64,000 nt of DNA from Mesorhizobium sp. ORS 3359 (GTDB lineage: Bacteria; Pseudomonadota; Alphaproteobacteria; Rhizobiales; Rhizobiaceae): NCBI GenBank assembly GCA_000824845.1, contig CCNC01000190.1:17917-81916 (forward strand). Direction: 5' to 3'. The first letter of the stretch is position 1; each line of letters begins with the position of its first letter. Below are positions 35,415 through 44,905 of this stretch, one piece after another. A program made the position numbers and the translations under genes. The notes beneath the pieces are model-generated. The model did not search any database, had not been told where the DNA came from, and saw only the letters and a list, made by a program, of their open reading frames with translations.

Positions 35415-36491
35415 ATGCTGGAACGCATTAAGGAGACGCAACCCGACCAGGAAAAACTTGAGGCGCTGCTTGGAAAGATGGTCGGCGATCTGGGCGCCAT
35501 CACCACAGGAGCCGCGGTTCTGCTGGGCGATAGGCTCGGCTTGTTCGCGGCCATGAGCGAGGGCGGCAAGATGACCGCCGGACAGCTTGCCAAAAAAACC
35601 GGCACGCAGGAACGACTTGTGCGCGAATGGCTGTCGGCCCAGGCAGCCGCCGGCTATGTCGAATATGACGAAGCCGCCGACAAATTCTACCTCAGCCCTG
35701 AGCAGGAACAGGTCTTCGTCAATGAGGACAGCCCCGCCTTCATGGCCGGTGCCTTCGAGGTCGTGCAGGCGCTGTGGCTCGACGAGGAGAAGGTGCGGCA
35801 GGCCTTCCGCTCCGGCAAGGGGCTGGGCTGGCACGATCACAGCGCCTGCCTGTTCCGCGGCACCGAACGCTTCTTCCGCCCAGGTTACAACGCCAACCTG
35901 ATCGGTTCATGGTTGCCGGCGCTCGACGGTATGGTCGAGAAGCTGGAGCGGGGCATAGACGTCGCCGATGTCGGATGCGGCCACGGCACCTCGACCGTGC
36001 TGATGGCCAAAGCGTTTCCAAACTCCCGCTTCGTTGGCTTCGATTATCATGCACCGTCGATCGAACGGGCGCGCGCCGCGGCCAAGGAGGCAGGCGTTGC
36101 CGGCAACACGCGCTTCGACGTGGCGTCGGCCAAGGATTTTCCCGGCACCTACGATCTCGTCGCCTTCTTCGACTGCCTGCACGACATGGGCGATCCGGAA
36201 GGCGCGGCCAAACATGTGCACAAGGCGCTGCAGCCGGACGGCACCTGGATGATCGTCGAGCCTTTCGCGCACGACCAGCTTTCGGCGAACCTCAACCCGG
36301 TTGGCCGCATCTATTACGCCGCCTCTACCTTCATCTGCACGCCCGCATCGCTCTCCCAGGAAGTCGGACTCGGGCTTGGCGCCCAAGCTGGCGAAGCGAG
36401 GCTGCGCAAGGTCGTCACTGGCGGCGGGTTCAAGCGGTTCCGCCGCGCCACCGAGACGCCGTTCAACATGGTTCTCGAGGCACGCCCGTAA
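35415..36491 (+). CDS. Class I SAM-dependent methyltransferase with N-terminal winged-helix domain
   Basis: This 358-residue protein has an N-terminal winged-helix-like part (AGQLAKKTGTQERLVREWLS) and then a Rossmann methyltransferase domain with SAM motif VADVGCGHGTSTV near residue 180 and the acidic motif post II (DLVAFFDCLHDMG). The layout is like Rv2258c-type methyltransferases. The ATG at 35415 has GGAGGAG upstream. The small ABM-like gene follows 35 bases after it, so both are probably in one operon. The methyl acceptor is unknown. Confidence 0.87.
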   Translation: MLERIKETQPDQEKLEALLGKMVGDLGAITTGAAVLLGDRLGLFAAMSEGGKMTAGQLAKKTGTQERLVREWLSAQAAAGYVEYDEAADKFYLSPEQEQVFVNEDSPAFMAGAFEVVQALWLDEEKVRQAFRSGKGLGWHDHSACLFRGTERFFRPGYNANLIGSWLPALDGMVEKLERGIDVADVGCGHGTSTVLMAKAFPNSRFVGFDYHAPSIERARAAAKEAGVAGNTRFDVASAKDFPGTYDLVAFFDCLHDMGDPEGAAKHVHKALQPDGTWMIVEPFAHDQLSANLNPVGRIYYAASTFICTPASLSQEVGLGLGAQAGEARLRKVVTGGGFKRFRRATETPFNMVLEARP

Positions 36492-36526
36492 GGTTTTCAA
36501 CAAGGGTTTTTTGACTGGAGGAGAAC

Positions 36527-36826
36527 ATGACTGCTTACAACGTCGTTCGGTTCCGCACCAAACCAGGCAAGGAACAGGCATTTATCGATGCGCACAGGAA
36601 GGCAAATCTCGATGTCAGGGGCTTCCGCAAAGGTGCGCTCATCAGAACCGGGAATCGGACCTTCTGCGTCGTCGGTGAATGGAACGACATGGATAGCCTG
36701 GCGGCGGCGCGGCCGCAGATGATTGGCCTTCTGGATACGATGCGCGACCTGCTTGAGGATCTCGGCGGCGAGCTCGGCGTGACCGATCCTGTCTCGGGAA
36801 CGGTCGTCGCCGACATCGGGACCTAA
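36527..36826 (+). CDS. ABM/dimeric alpha-beta barrel protein
   Basis: This 99-residue protein resembles small dimeric alpha/beta-barrel (antibiotic biosynthesis monooxygenase-like) proteins: an N-terminal NVVRFRTKPGKEQAFIDAH strand-helix, then CVVGEWNDMDSL. The start follows GGAGGAGAAC. It probably acts as a small oxygenase or lyase, or as a partner of the methyltransferase just upstream. Confidence 0.78.
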   Translation: MTAYNVVRFRTKPGKEQAFIDAHRKANLDVRGFRKGALIRTGNRTFCVVGEWNDMDSLAAARPQMIGLLDTMRDLLEDLGGELGVTDPVSGTVVADIGT

Positions 36827-36964
36827 GTGGCCCAGCTGCAGCCGTGGACCGCTCGACCACTATACGTGAAGGGCCAGTCTCAAATCAGAGCTGCGCACGA
36901 ATAGCTAGAGTGGGGCCCGCCATCGACGTATGATACGATGCTCGATTTTTCGGGAGGATGAGCC

Positions 36965-37603
36965 ATGAATGCAGTGCCTCAATGGCGGCTCGCAGGCGAC
37001 TGGTTCGACATCTGCAGCTGCGACATCCCTTGCCCTTGCGAATTCGCCCAGCGGCCGACAGGCAATCACTGCCAGGGCGTGCTGGCCTGGCATGTGCGCG
37101 AGGGTCAGTATGGCGACGTCAAGCTCGACGGCCTGACACTGGTCGCTCTCGGCCAGTTCGAAGGCAATCTCTGGGCCGGCGAGGCAAGGGCCGTGATGGG
37201 CATGTATCTGGACGAGAGGGCGAACGAGCGGCAGCGCGAAGCCCTGCAGATGATCTTCGGAGGCCAGGTCGGCGGCTGGCCGGCGGGCTTTGCCGCCACT
37301 GTCGGTGAGATGCGTGGCATGGAGTTCGTGCCGATCACTTTTGAGGTGGCGGGTGATCTGGCCACTTGGCGGGTCGATATTCCTGGCCTTGTCGTCGGAC
37401 ATGCGGAAGCGCTATCCGGACCGACCACGCCGCCCGGCAAGCGGGTGCAGACGATCAACCCGCCGGGTTCCGAGGTTGGCCCGGGCCAGGTTGCCACCTG
37501 GGGGCGTTCCGTCGAGGTGAGCACCAAAGGCTTTGGCCTCGACTGGACAGGCACCGCCCGTTCGAGCAAGCACATTCCGTTCGACTGGAGCGGCCCGGAC
37601 TAG
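36965..37603 (+). CDS. DUF1326 protein with a Cys-rich N-terminus
   Basis: This 212-residue protein is DUF1326. The N-terminal CSCDIPCPCEF segment holds four Cys in Cys-x-Cys-x3-Cys-x-Cys form, likely a metal site. No signal peptide is seen. The start follows GGGAGGATGAGCC. The DUF2182 membrane protein begins 3 bases after its stop. The pair is a conserved gene couple of unknown function that is often linked to metal handling. Confidence 0.87.
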   Translation: MNAVPQWRLAGDWFDICSCDIPCPCEFAQRPTGNHCQGVLAWHVREGQYGDVKLDGLTLVALGQFEGNLWAGEARAVMGMYLDERANERQREALQMIFGGQVGGWPAGFAATVGEMRGMEFVPITFEVAGDLATWRVDIPGLVVGHAEALSGPTTPPGKRVQTINPPGSEVGPGQVATWGRSVEVSTKGFGLDWTGTARSSKHIPFDWSGPD

Positions 37604-37606
37604 GGC

Positions 37607-38464
37607 ATGACGATGGCTGGCGCGTTCCTCAGGAAATCGCGGTGGTTGCGGGGCATCCCTCTCGGTCTACTCGCATCGCTCGTAGGGCTGACAGCAGTGG
37701 CGTGGGCGCTTACCCTTTACCAGACGTTCAGCATGGATAAACCCATGGGCATTGCCGTGCGCGGCGGTGTGGAAGGTATGGAAGGCATGGCCGGCATGGC
37801 CATGGCCGGAATTGCAGCCGACGGCTGGTCAGTGGCGGGCGCTGCCGCTTTTCTCGCCGTGTGGACGGTGATGATGGCGGCGATGATGTTGCCAGCTGCG
37901 GCGCCGATGATCTTTATGTTCGCGGCGGCGCAGGCGAGGCGCGAACAGCGCGTGGCCATCCCAACGTGGACTTTCGTCGCGGGCTATCTGCTCATCTGGG
38001 CGGCGGCGGGCCTTGTCGTGTATGTTCTGGTCCAGCTCGGTAGCGACCTTGCAACGAGCCTCGATCCACCCCAGCGTTCGAAATGGGCACCGCTCGCGCT
38101 CGGTGCCACGCTTGGCGTCGCCGGGCTCTACCAATTCACGGCCCTCAAGCACATCTGCCTCAGCCATTGCCGTTCGCCGCTTGCTTTCGTTGCGCAGCAC
38201 TGGCGCGAGGGGCGTGTGGGCGCGCTCAAGATGGGGCTGCGCCACGGCCTCTATTGCTTTGGCTGCTGCTGGGCGCTGTTTGCCGTGCTGGTCGCGACCG
38301 GCGTCATGAGCATCGCCTGGATGCTGCTTTTGACGCTTATCGTCTTCGTCGAGAAGCTGCTGCCCCGTGGCCGGCGCTTCGAAGGTAGCCTGGGCGTGGC
38401 TCTGGTGGGCCTCGGGATCGTTGTGTCGCTTGGGGCGATCGATATGCCTTGGATTGGGGGCTAG
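37607..38464 (+). CDS. DUF2182 membrane protein with a Met-rich loop
   Basis: This 285-residue protein has about seven hydrophobic segments and matches DUF2182. A loop near residues 45-65 is rich in Met (MEGMAGMAMAGI), and Cys pairs occur in CLSHC and CFGCC; together these suggest soft-metal binding. The start is 3 bases after the DUF1326 stop, so the two are translated together. A role in copper or other metal movement is inference. Confidence 0.85.
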   Translation: MTMAGAFLRKSRWLRGIPLGLLASLVGLTAVAWALTLYQTFSMDKPMGIAVRGGVEGMEGMAGMAMAGIAADGWSVAGAAAFLAVWTVMMAAMMLPAAAPMIFMFAAAQARREQRVAIPTWTFVAGYLLIWAAAGLVVYVLVQLGSDLATSLDPPQRSKWAPLALGATLGVAGLYQFTALKHICLSHCRSPLAFVAQHWREGRVGALKMGLRHGLYCFGCCWALFAVLVATGVMSIAWMLLLTLIVFVEKLLPRGRRFEGSLGVALVGLGIVVSLGAIDMPWIGG

Positions 38465-38591
38465 CGCCTTCGCATGTGGCAGTAAACGAGCAGGAGCACA
38501 AGCATCCCTGCTGTGCCAGCAGCGATCTGCAATCCATTCGCATCGCGCTGGTTTTCCAGTAGGCTGTGGCCAGATAGATTGAGGATCGGGC

Positions 38592-40037
38592 GTGACGGCA
38601 GTCAACGATCGTCTTCTCGAAAGCAAGATGACCAAGGTGGAGCAGGCGCGCGCCTGGAGCCCGCGCGTCATCTCGAAATTCGAAACGCTGATCAGGAGCG
38701 CCGACGACCAATCAGTCTATCGCGTCAATCCGCTGGCCTTTGCTCGCGACCGCGCAATCGCCGAGCCTGAAGCAATCGACCTCTTCCTTCACGCCGCCCG
38801 CTGTGGGCTGTTCGACATGAGTTGGGATGTGCTTTGTCCCCAGTCCGGGATGGTGCTCGACAGCTTCGGCGCCCTGCGCACGCTGAAGACCCACTACGTC
38901 TGTGGCCTGTGCGACGTGTCGGGCGACACCGACCTCGACGATTTCATCGAGGTCACCTTCTCGATATCGCCGAAGCTGCGGCGCCTGCCGCACCATGATC
39001 CCGAGACGCTGTCTGTCGAGGATTTTCACTGGAAGCTGCACTTCGGGCACGATGGGCGGCTACCGGGCCAACACGTTCGCTTTCTTGACGTTCTGCGCGG
39101 CTTCGTTCGAGGCATGACGTATCTGCCGCCCGGGACCACCACAGTGCTCCGCGCCGACCTGGGACCGGGCGCCCTTGCGGGCGTCAATGTGCAGACGCAG
39201 GCGGCATTCGCCGTGCCGATATCGGGCGATCCGGTGTTGGCGCCGACGCTTCTGAAGGTCGACTATGACGGCAAACGCTTCCTGCCGGCATTGCCCGCTG
39301 TGCCACCCGGTCCCATCGTCATCGAGGTAGCGAATAGAGGTCCGGTGCGAGGTTCGTTGCTTGCCATCAACTGGCCGCCCGAGCTTGTCGCGCTGACCAC
39401 CAAGCCAGCGCTCGATTTCGACCCTTATGTTTCCGGTGGTGCTCTGCTTGCGCGGCAAACCTTCCGCCAGCTCTTCCGGTCCGAACGTGTCGACGAGAAG
39501 GAGGGACTCGGCATCCGGCAGGTCACCTTCATTTTTACGGACCTCAAGGGTTCGACCGCCATGTATGAGCGCCTGGGCGATCTCAACGCCTATGCTTTGG
39601 TCCGCGAGCATTTCGCTCTGGTCAACGCGGCGGTTCACCAACATTCGGGAGCGGTGGTCAAGACGATCGGCGATGCGGTGATGGCGGCATTTTCGCGGCC
39701 GTCGGATGCTATTTCGGCCGCGCTGCACATCTTTGAAGAAATCGATCGCTTCAACGGCGACCATGACGGACCGGGGATCATCCTCAAGATCGGTGCCCAT
39801 TGTGGACCGTCGATCGCCGTGACGCTCAACGACAACCTGGACTATTTCGGCCAGACCGTAAATGTCGCCGCGCGCGTGCAGTCCTTGGCTGAAGCGGGCC
39901 AGGTCTGCATTTCCGAGGCGCTTCATTCCGCGCCCGGCGTCAGCGAAATTCTTGCCGGCCATCGTGTCGTGGCCTTTGACGCGCCCCTTCGAGGCGTGGA
40001 GGGCGATGCTACCGTCTACCGCATCATGCGGGGATAG
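38592..40037 (+). CDS. DUF5939-type class III adenylate/guanylate cyclase
   Basis: This 481-residue protein has an N-terminal domain of about 310 residues (DUF5939 type) and a C-terminal class III cyclase domain. The catalytic pieces are present: FTDLKGSTAMY (metal Asp), GDAVMAAFS, and VNVAARVQ (Asn and Arg). It should make cAMP or cGMP from a cytoplasmic site; no membrane segments are seen. The start is GTG at 38592. It may be the source of a second messenger read elsewhere. It is separate from the cyclase-like protein at 4890. Confidence 0.9.
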   Translation: MTAVNDRLLESKMTKVEQARAWSPRVISKFETLIRSADDQSVYRVNPLAFARDRAIAEPEAIDLFLHAARCGLFDMSWDVLCPQSGMVLDSFGALRTLKTHYVCGLCDVSGDTDLDDFIEVTFSISPKLRRLPHHDPETLSVEDFHWKLHFGHDGRLPGQHVRFLDVLRGFVRGMTYLPPGTTTVLRADLGPGALAGVNVQTQAAFAVPISGDPVLAPTLLKVDYDGKRFLPALPAVPPGPIVIEVANRGPVRGSLLAINWPPELVALTTKPALDFDPYVSGGALLARQTFRQLFRSERVDEKEGLGIRQVTFIFTDLKGSTAMYERLGDLNAYALVREHFALVNAAVHQHSGAVVKTIGDAVMAAFSRPSDAISAALHIFEEIDRFNGDHDGPGIILKIGAHCGPSIAVTLNDNLDYFGQTVNVAARVQSLAEAGQVCISEALHSAPGVSEILAGHRVVAFDAPLRGVEGDATVYRIMRG

Positions 40038-40112
40038 AAGCGATTGCGTGCCCAGCTCCCTTTCTCAACTGCCTGGAACCGAAGCTTGTGGCGTCTGCCA
40101 AGGTCAAGCAAT

Positions 40113-40408
40113 TCTTGCCGCTCTCCACGGCTGATCAACGCGTCGTCAGACGATTGATTGAACGCTCCGGCTATAGCGAAATCCATTCGAATTTATCGGA
40201 GCCGAGGTGATTGTTGGTCGCGATCTCGAAGAGGCTGTCGAATTTCAGCTTGCTCGAACCAGCCGGCGAGGTCTCGGCGAGGCAGGGAACGGAGCCGTCC
40301 AGAAGCGAGCGCGCATAACCGACGTGCTGAAGGCCGAACCGAGCGGTATCTGAGGCCGGTCGGCGTTATAATGAGCTCCGGTTCATGGAAGGTATCGGCG
40401 CGGCGTTG
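40113..40408 (+). pseudogene. Remnant of a SAM-dependent methyltransferase
   Basis: Pieces in different frames resemble the C-terminus of a class I methyltransferase: VVRRLIERSGYSEIHS, then AEVIVGRDLEEAVEFQLA, then IMSSGSWKVSARR at the end. Stops and frame changes separate them, and no intact start or SAM motif is present. The stretch is a decayed gene. Confidence 0.65.
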
Positions 40409-40524
40409 AGCGCAATGTGGGTTTCTTCCTTGGCCAGAAGTCGCCTCTGATACCGTCCGCTTTCGGCAAATCGCAATCCTGATTCATAAGGTCGATTTTG
40501 AGGCGCAAAGCAGCAGTTCGCATC

Positions 40525-40873
40525 GTAGGCGCCGGCGTGGCCTCATGGATGGTTGCGCAGGGAAAGGACTGTCCCCGCTACACGGCGGCACCATGCCTCG
40601 CAGCAGGCGAAGGCTGAAGCTGCCTAAGTTGGAGTGTGGGTCGGCAACTTCGAAACGCCCTGGGACTGGCGTGCCTCGCACCAGGATGGGCAAGCGCCAC
40701 TCGGGATCATCAGGCGCAAGCTAGTCGCTCAGGGCGGCTACTCGTGCGAACCGCGGCGGACGTGCAAGCAGATCAGCGCCTGCGACGAGGCCCAGCGGTA
40801 TCTGCAGAGCTGCTCTTGTGGCGCCAAGCTGGATCGAGACGGCGACGGCGTGGCCTGCGAAACGCTCTGCTGA
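40525..40873 (+). pseudogene. Remnant of a thermonuclease with an Excalibur domain
   Basis: The 3' part reads GYSCEPRRTCKQIS and a Ca-binding-like LDRDGDGVACETLC, the Excalibur signature. Upstream segments ASWMVAQGKDCPRY and KAEAA, followed in the next frame by VWVGNFETPWDWR, match the linker and end of an SNase-type (thermonuclease) domain. A stop and frame changes break the gene and the catalytic half is absent. Confidence 0.7.
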
Positions 40874-41149
40874 GGAAGTTGTGGTGGCGGTCCTTGAAGA
40901 GCTGTTTACGCGATCCAGCGGGATCAAACGCTATCTACGACCACGCTGCTCTCGGCTGAGGATGACATTGAGGCTGATCTGATGACGGAGCCAGTCTTAT
41001 CCCTGGCGGGGGGGTAGAGTCGGGTATGCAAAGGTGGCCCGAAAGGCTGGCGAAGTGGGCCGCCAGGTGGAGGGCACAGCCTGGCGGCTCGACACGTAAC
41101 GCTTCGTGCGGGGGCTTGTTTGCCAACTTGTGGCAGCCAAACTTCGTCA

Positions 41150-41707
41150 CTACCTGGCGGGCTGCGGTTCATCCAGCTTGTTGAGATACCGGATCTGACG
41201 GCCTCGTTCTCCAACCGGCTCCTTTGAGATCATCCTTCGCACATCCTCGGTGAATTCTTGGAGGTCCCTTTCGAACCGCCCATCATCATCTTCATCAAGC
41301 ATTTCATCGTGCATTTTGAATTCACTCCACACCTTGCTGCGGTCTAGTGGGTGGAACGGCACCTGGGACTGATATGCCGCTTGAAGCGCATTTGGCTCGC
41401 TGACCCAGACCTCATCAAAACCGGTGCACATTGCAGCTCCATCGCCCCGACATTGCTCCAAGGCAACGACACTCACCCAATGGTATTTTTCATTCAAGTA
41501 GCCGACAATAGATTGCGCCGAGGCCGCGTTTCCGTTTTCTGTTTGCAGGAAGAGAAAGAGGAACGCTCTGCGCCTCATCCTTTCCGTTTCCTGCACCACA
41601 TACCTAATGGCATCCTCGTCTATGTCAGAGTTTACGTAGAGGAAATTACAACTCCACCGTCGCGCGAAGAACTTAGCCCCGAGAGACACATATTCACCAA
41701 CTTCCAT
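41150..41707 (-). CDS. Protein of unknown function, left part of the integrated element
   Basis: This 185-residue protein has no recognised domain. It is soluble, with an acidic stretch (HDEMLDEDDDGRFERDL) and a C-terminus rich in Arg and Glu. The middle resembles an alpha/beta sheet protein (FLFLFLQTENG, then VSVVALEQC). It lies at the far end of a minus-strand set that continues with the HTH and primase genes, 289 bases away. A 19-bp dyad at 41791 sits at its promoter. Confidence 0.6.
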   Translation of the reverse strand: MEVGEYVSLGAKFFARRWSCNFLYVNSDIDEDAIRYVVQETERMRRRAFLFLFLQTENGNAASAQSIVGYLNEKYHWVSVVALEQCRGDGAAMCTGFDEVWVSEPNALQAAYQSQVPFHPLDRSKVWSEFKMHDEMLDEDDDGRFERDLQEFTEDVRRMISKEPVGERGRQIRYLNKLDEPQPAR

Positions 41708-41790
41708 AGAGGTCCTTTCGGATTATTCGCCAATACTTCTATCGTTCTGGCCGAAGACGAGAAATAGCGAAACCTGCCATGCGTTACGAT

Positions 41791-41809
41791 GGGTAAATTC
41801 TACTTACCC
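41791..41809. promoter_or_regulatory. 19-bp dyad, probable operator
   Basis: The bases GGGTAAATTCTACTTACCC form an inverted repeat (GGGTAA / TTACCC, with two more paired positions inside). It lies 84 bases upstream of the gene starting at 41707, next to a TATAGT-like -10 sequence. Confidence 0.6.
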
Positions 41810-41847
41810 TATAGTATCCGCCAGAAAGGCTCGGAAACGCCCTCGTT

Positions 41848-41861
41848 CTCGCTATAGCGAG
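41848..41861. promoter_or_regulatory. 14-bp perfect palindrome
   Basis: CTCGCTATAGCGAG is a perfect palindrome 39 bases from the 19-bp dyad in the same gap. It is probably a second binding site or a small hairpin. Confidence 0.5.
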
Positions 41862-41996
41862 GCGACGGCGCGTTAGAACCCACCACCACTAATATGTCTC
41901 GGAGGAGACCAGACCAGCCCATCAGTTGCCAGTGCCACGCGGGACGCATGAACAAATGTGAGCAATCCTCGCGTTAATACAATTATTTCATCTAAC

Positions 41997-42482
41997 CTAG
42001 GCAACCTCGACCTCGCGGAAATTCCGCCACAGCCGATTCACCGCGGGGAACAGATTACTTACGCCCTCAAGCTGGGAGATACGTTCGCGGACGGCATCCT
42101 CGCTGATCTCGTCGAGCGACATACCCATTTGCTGGAGCCAGAGCGCCGAGAACTGCCAATCAGAACACGCCCCCCCCGAGAGCCACTCGGCGATCTTGTC
42201 CGGGCGATAGTAGATGCGGTTGCCCTGCCCGCGCCGCATCGGTTCGGTTGCGGGGCCCAGATCCCTCATGCGCCAGTTCGCCAGGGACTGGAGGGAGGTG
42301 CCCAGGAACCTGGCTGCAAGGCGAGAAGGTATCGGTCGCCACGGAGGCAGGCTGGTCGACATGGCCGTCGTATAGAAGTGCTTAATATCGACGTGCCTAG
42401 CAATGCCCTTCGGTGTCCAACTGTCCAACTGTCCAACCTCTTTTTCTTCAAGGTGACAGTTAGGAGAGATATAAGTCTGCAT
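41997..42482 (-). CDS. Helix-turn-helix protein, AlpA/excisionase-like
   Basis: This 161-residue protein has an MerR/AlpA-type HTH in its middle (AARFLGTSLQSLANWRMRDL, about residues 57-76), followed by an IYYRPDKIAEWL recognition segment. This is the usual pattern of excisionase-like DNA-binding proteins. The first 40 residues are poorly conserved-looking; an ATG at 42362 is a possible alternative start. The start chosen has GGAGCAAGG just upstream. It follows the primase-helicase gene by 23 bases in the same operon. Confidence 0.72.
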   Translation of the reverse strand: MQTYISPNCHLEEKEVGQLDSWTPKGIARHVDIKHFYTTAMSTSLPPWRPIPSRLAARFLGTSLQSLANWRMRDLGPATEPMRRGQGNRIYYRPDKIAEWLSGGACSDWQFSALWLQQMGMSLDEISEDAVRERISQLEGVSNLFPAVNRLWRNFREVEVA

Positions 42483-42505
42483 AGCACCTTGCTCCGCGCG
42501 CCTGG

Positions 42506-44905
42506 TCAGTTGGCCAGCTGGACAGCGGCAGCAAGGACGGTCGGCAGTCCGGATGACATGACCTCCGGGTCCCTGCCCGTCAGCGCAGCCCGGACGTCAT
42601 CGTTCGAAGCGTTCATCCACCTTTCGACCTCCTGCCACGCCCAGACGTAGCCACGCGGCGACCTTCCAAGGCGCGGAACGGACGTCTTCGTGCTCCGCCT
42701 GCAGTCGCCTAGCCTCTTCAGGATCGGCGTGATCTGTTGCACCGTGATTGTCTTCCTCATCCGCTCTTCCACGGCCTCGGCAACATCCTCGGCCAGATAC
42801 ACGGGCCGCTCGAACGGTCCAGAGCGGGTTTCCCGCAGTTCGACAATAACCTGCTCCAGCACCGGCGCGCTGGCCCGTATCAACTCTTCCTTCGCACCGG
42901 TTCGCGGTGGCTCGGCGTTGGCGTCGAAATCGGAGAGGTCGACCTGCAGGAGGCAGTGCTTGAAGGCGGCAACGCTCTCGTCCGAAAGGCCGACGTCGAC
43001 GAGTTCACGATAATATGCGTCTTCCCGCTTGGCGGCTTCGACCTTGCACACGAAGAGCCGCCGGTCATCATGCTCAATGGCCATGGGCTTATCGCTGTTG
43101 GTCATGATGATGATGCCGCGAGGCGTCCTCACGTTGAACGCGTCAATCCCCTTCCGCTCGACGGATTGGATTTCCTCGGTGGCCCAACGCTTAAGGCGGT
43201 TGTAAGCCGCCTTGAGATCATCGATCTGTAGCTCATCCAGAGCCAAAAGACGAACGTTTCCCAGCTCGGCTTGCCAACGCTCGGCCAGGACGCCGCCATA
43301 GACCTCGCGAACGTCATTCTCATGGAACATGCGCTTGACCACCTGCATCAGGAGGTTCTTGCCAACACCCTGCCTGGATTGCAGCACGATTGCCGATTTG
43401 ATCTTGGCGGCCGGCCGCTGGACGAGATGGGCAAGGTACTGAAGCACCCACCGCCTTTCGGCGTCGCCGGGCAAAAGGTAATGAAGATGGTCAAGCCAGA
43501 GCGAGGCGTCGCCTTTTGCGGAAGCGATGCCTCCGTCCCTCCAGGTGTTAAAGGTCCGGACGCCATTCTCCTCGACGATAAGCTTGTGGTTCCCAACCAG
43601 GAAGTCGTGCTCGTCGGCCAGACAGGACAGCTTCGAATTGCGGAAGGCCGTGCTGGCCAGCTGTTTCTTGCGCATGTTCCGCGTGAAGGAGCGATCGAAA
43701 TTGTCCTTCGTCTTGTCGCGCCCGGTTGAGATGTCAAAGAACAGACCGGTTTTGGCGTCGAGAACATACTTCGCCTGTAGCGGCGCGAGCCCCGGGTCCG
43801 TGTGGGCCAGTTCCACCGGAGTCCGAATGACCATCCCCTCGCGGAAGAGGCACCCCTCGCACTCGGAGTTGGTTGCGGCGATTGTCAAGCAACGCTTCGG
43901 GCGGAACTTCGCGGCGTGCTCCAGCTTGTCCTCGGCCTGCTGGTAAGAGTAGCGCTGATCACGAGACGACATCTCGTGGAAATACCGCCGCCCTTGCGGG
44001 ATGTGCGCTAGGATGTCAGCTGCGTCCTTCCACTGCGGCTCTGTCAGGCGGTCGCTGCCCTCATCGCATGAACGAAGAAAACGGCAGGCCGTAAACATGG
44101 CGAGAGCACCAGCGGCATTTTTACTGGCATCTTCGTCGTCGGACATCATTTCTTGGCGAAGCGCGTCCATCAGCGAATGCTCGACAGAACGAGGCCGATT
44201 GTCGGAACCAGCGGATATGCGGGTCGCGACGATGCCTTCCAGTTGTTCGAGAGTCCAGGTTCGACCGCTTGCCCGCTCCAGGATGTGGACGGGTTTAGCC
44301 GGTCGAGTTTTCGGGTTGAACGTCCCCGGCACCCTGAGGACACGCCCAAGCTCCGCAATGGTGTCCAGCTTCAGCCCGTGCCTTTTCCAGGCCAACCGAG
44401 CCTGCTCCTCCCAGGCCGACCAGAGCCGCTGAACGCGGCTCCGTTCTGCATGTGTCTGCAGCAGAATTGGCTCCTGGAACTGCCAGACGGGGTAGAGCCC
44501 CCCGCCGGAATGGATGGTGAGGGTGGGCTCTGGCAAGCCCGCCTCCTGCAGCAGCCTGAGGGCCTGCTCCTCATTCTCCGGCAGGTTCGTGGCGGCGTGC
44601 ACACCAGTGGCGAGGTCGACATCCAGCGCAAGGAAAGCGACGGCACAGGCCGTGTCCTGGCGTCGGGTCCGTTCCTTCGCAGCCTGGTGATCATGAAGAG
44701 CCACCGCGAGGTAACGATGAGCGTCTCCGGGCTGTGCTGCCAGAAAGTCGAACGCAACTTCACGATCCTTATAGGGGAAATGGACATGCCTGCGCTTCGT
44801 CCCCGACTGGTCACGTTCGAACACCACGAGGTTGCCCTCGCTCTCGTGCCCGAACATCCGTTCGATGTAGTCCTTGATCTGCTTCCTGTTGGACTGCATG
44901 CACAC
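42506..44905 (-). CDS. Primase-helicase (DUF5906 / phage D5-like)
   Basis: This 799-residue protein is a plasmid/phage-type replication protein. An N-terminal region of the RepB/archaeo-eukaryotic primase-like type precedes a zinc-finger-like cluster (CEGCLF), and the C-terminal half is a superfamily 3-type helicase with Walker A QSRQGVGKN and Walker B RLLALDEL. It would unwind and prime DNA for the element. The gene starts one base before the next gene ends, so it is tightly coupled. Its presence without phage structural genes suggests a satellite or an integrative replicon. Confidence 0.82.
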   Translation of the reverse strand: MCMQSNRKQIKDYIERMFGHESEGNLVVFERDQSGTKRRHVHFPYKDREVAFDFLAAQPGDAHRYLAVALHDHQAAKERTRRQDTACAVAFLALDVDLATGVHAATNLPENEEQALRLLQEAGLPEPTLTIHSGGGLYPVWQFQEPILLQTHAERSRVQRLWSAWEEQARLAWKRHGLKLDTIAELGRVLRVPGTFNPKTRPAKPVHILERASGRTWTLEQLEGIVATRISAGSDNRPRSVEHSLMDALRQEMMSDDEDASKNAAGALAMFTACRFLRSCDEGSDRLTEPQWKDAADILAHIPQGRRYFHEMSSRDQRYSYQQAEDKLEHAAKFRPKRCLTIAATNSECEGCLFREGMVIRTPVELAHTDPGLAPLQAKYVLDAKTGLFFDISTGRDKTKDNFDRSFTRNMRKKQLASTAFRNSKLSCLADEHDFLVGNHKLIVEENGVRTFNTWRDGGIASAKGDASLWLDHLHYLLPGDAERRWVLQYLAHLVQRPAAKIKSAIVLQSRQGVGKNLLMQVVKRMFHENDVREVYGGVLAERWQAELGNVRLLALDELQIDDLKAAYNRLKRWATEEIQSVERKGIDAFNVRTPRGIIIMTNSDKPMAIEHDDRRLFVCKVEAAKREDAYYRELVDVGLSDESVAAFKHCLLQVDLSDFDANAEPPRTGAKEELIRASAPVLEQVIVELRETRSGPFERPVYLAEDVAEAVEERMRKTITVQQITPILKRLGDCRRSTKTSVPRLGRSPRGYVWAWQEVERWMNASNDDVRAALTGRDPEVMSSGLPTVLAAAVQLAN

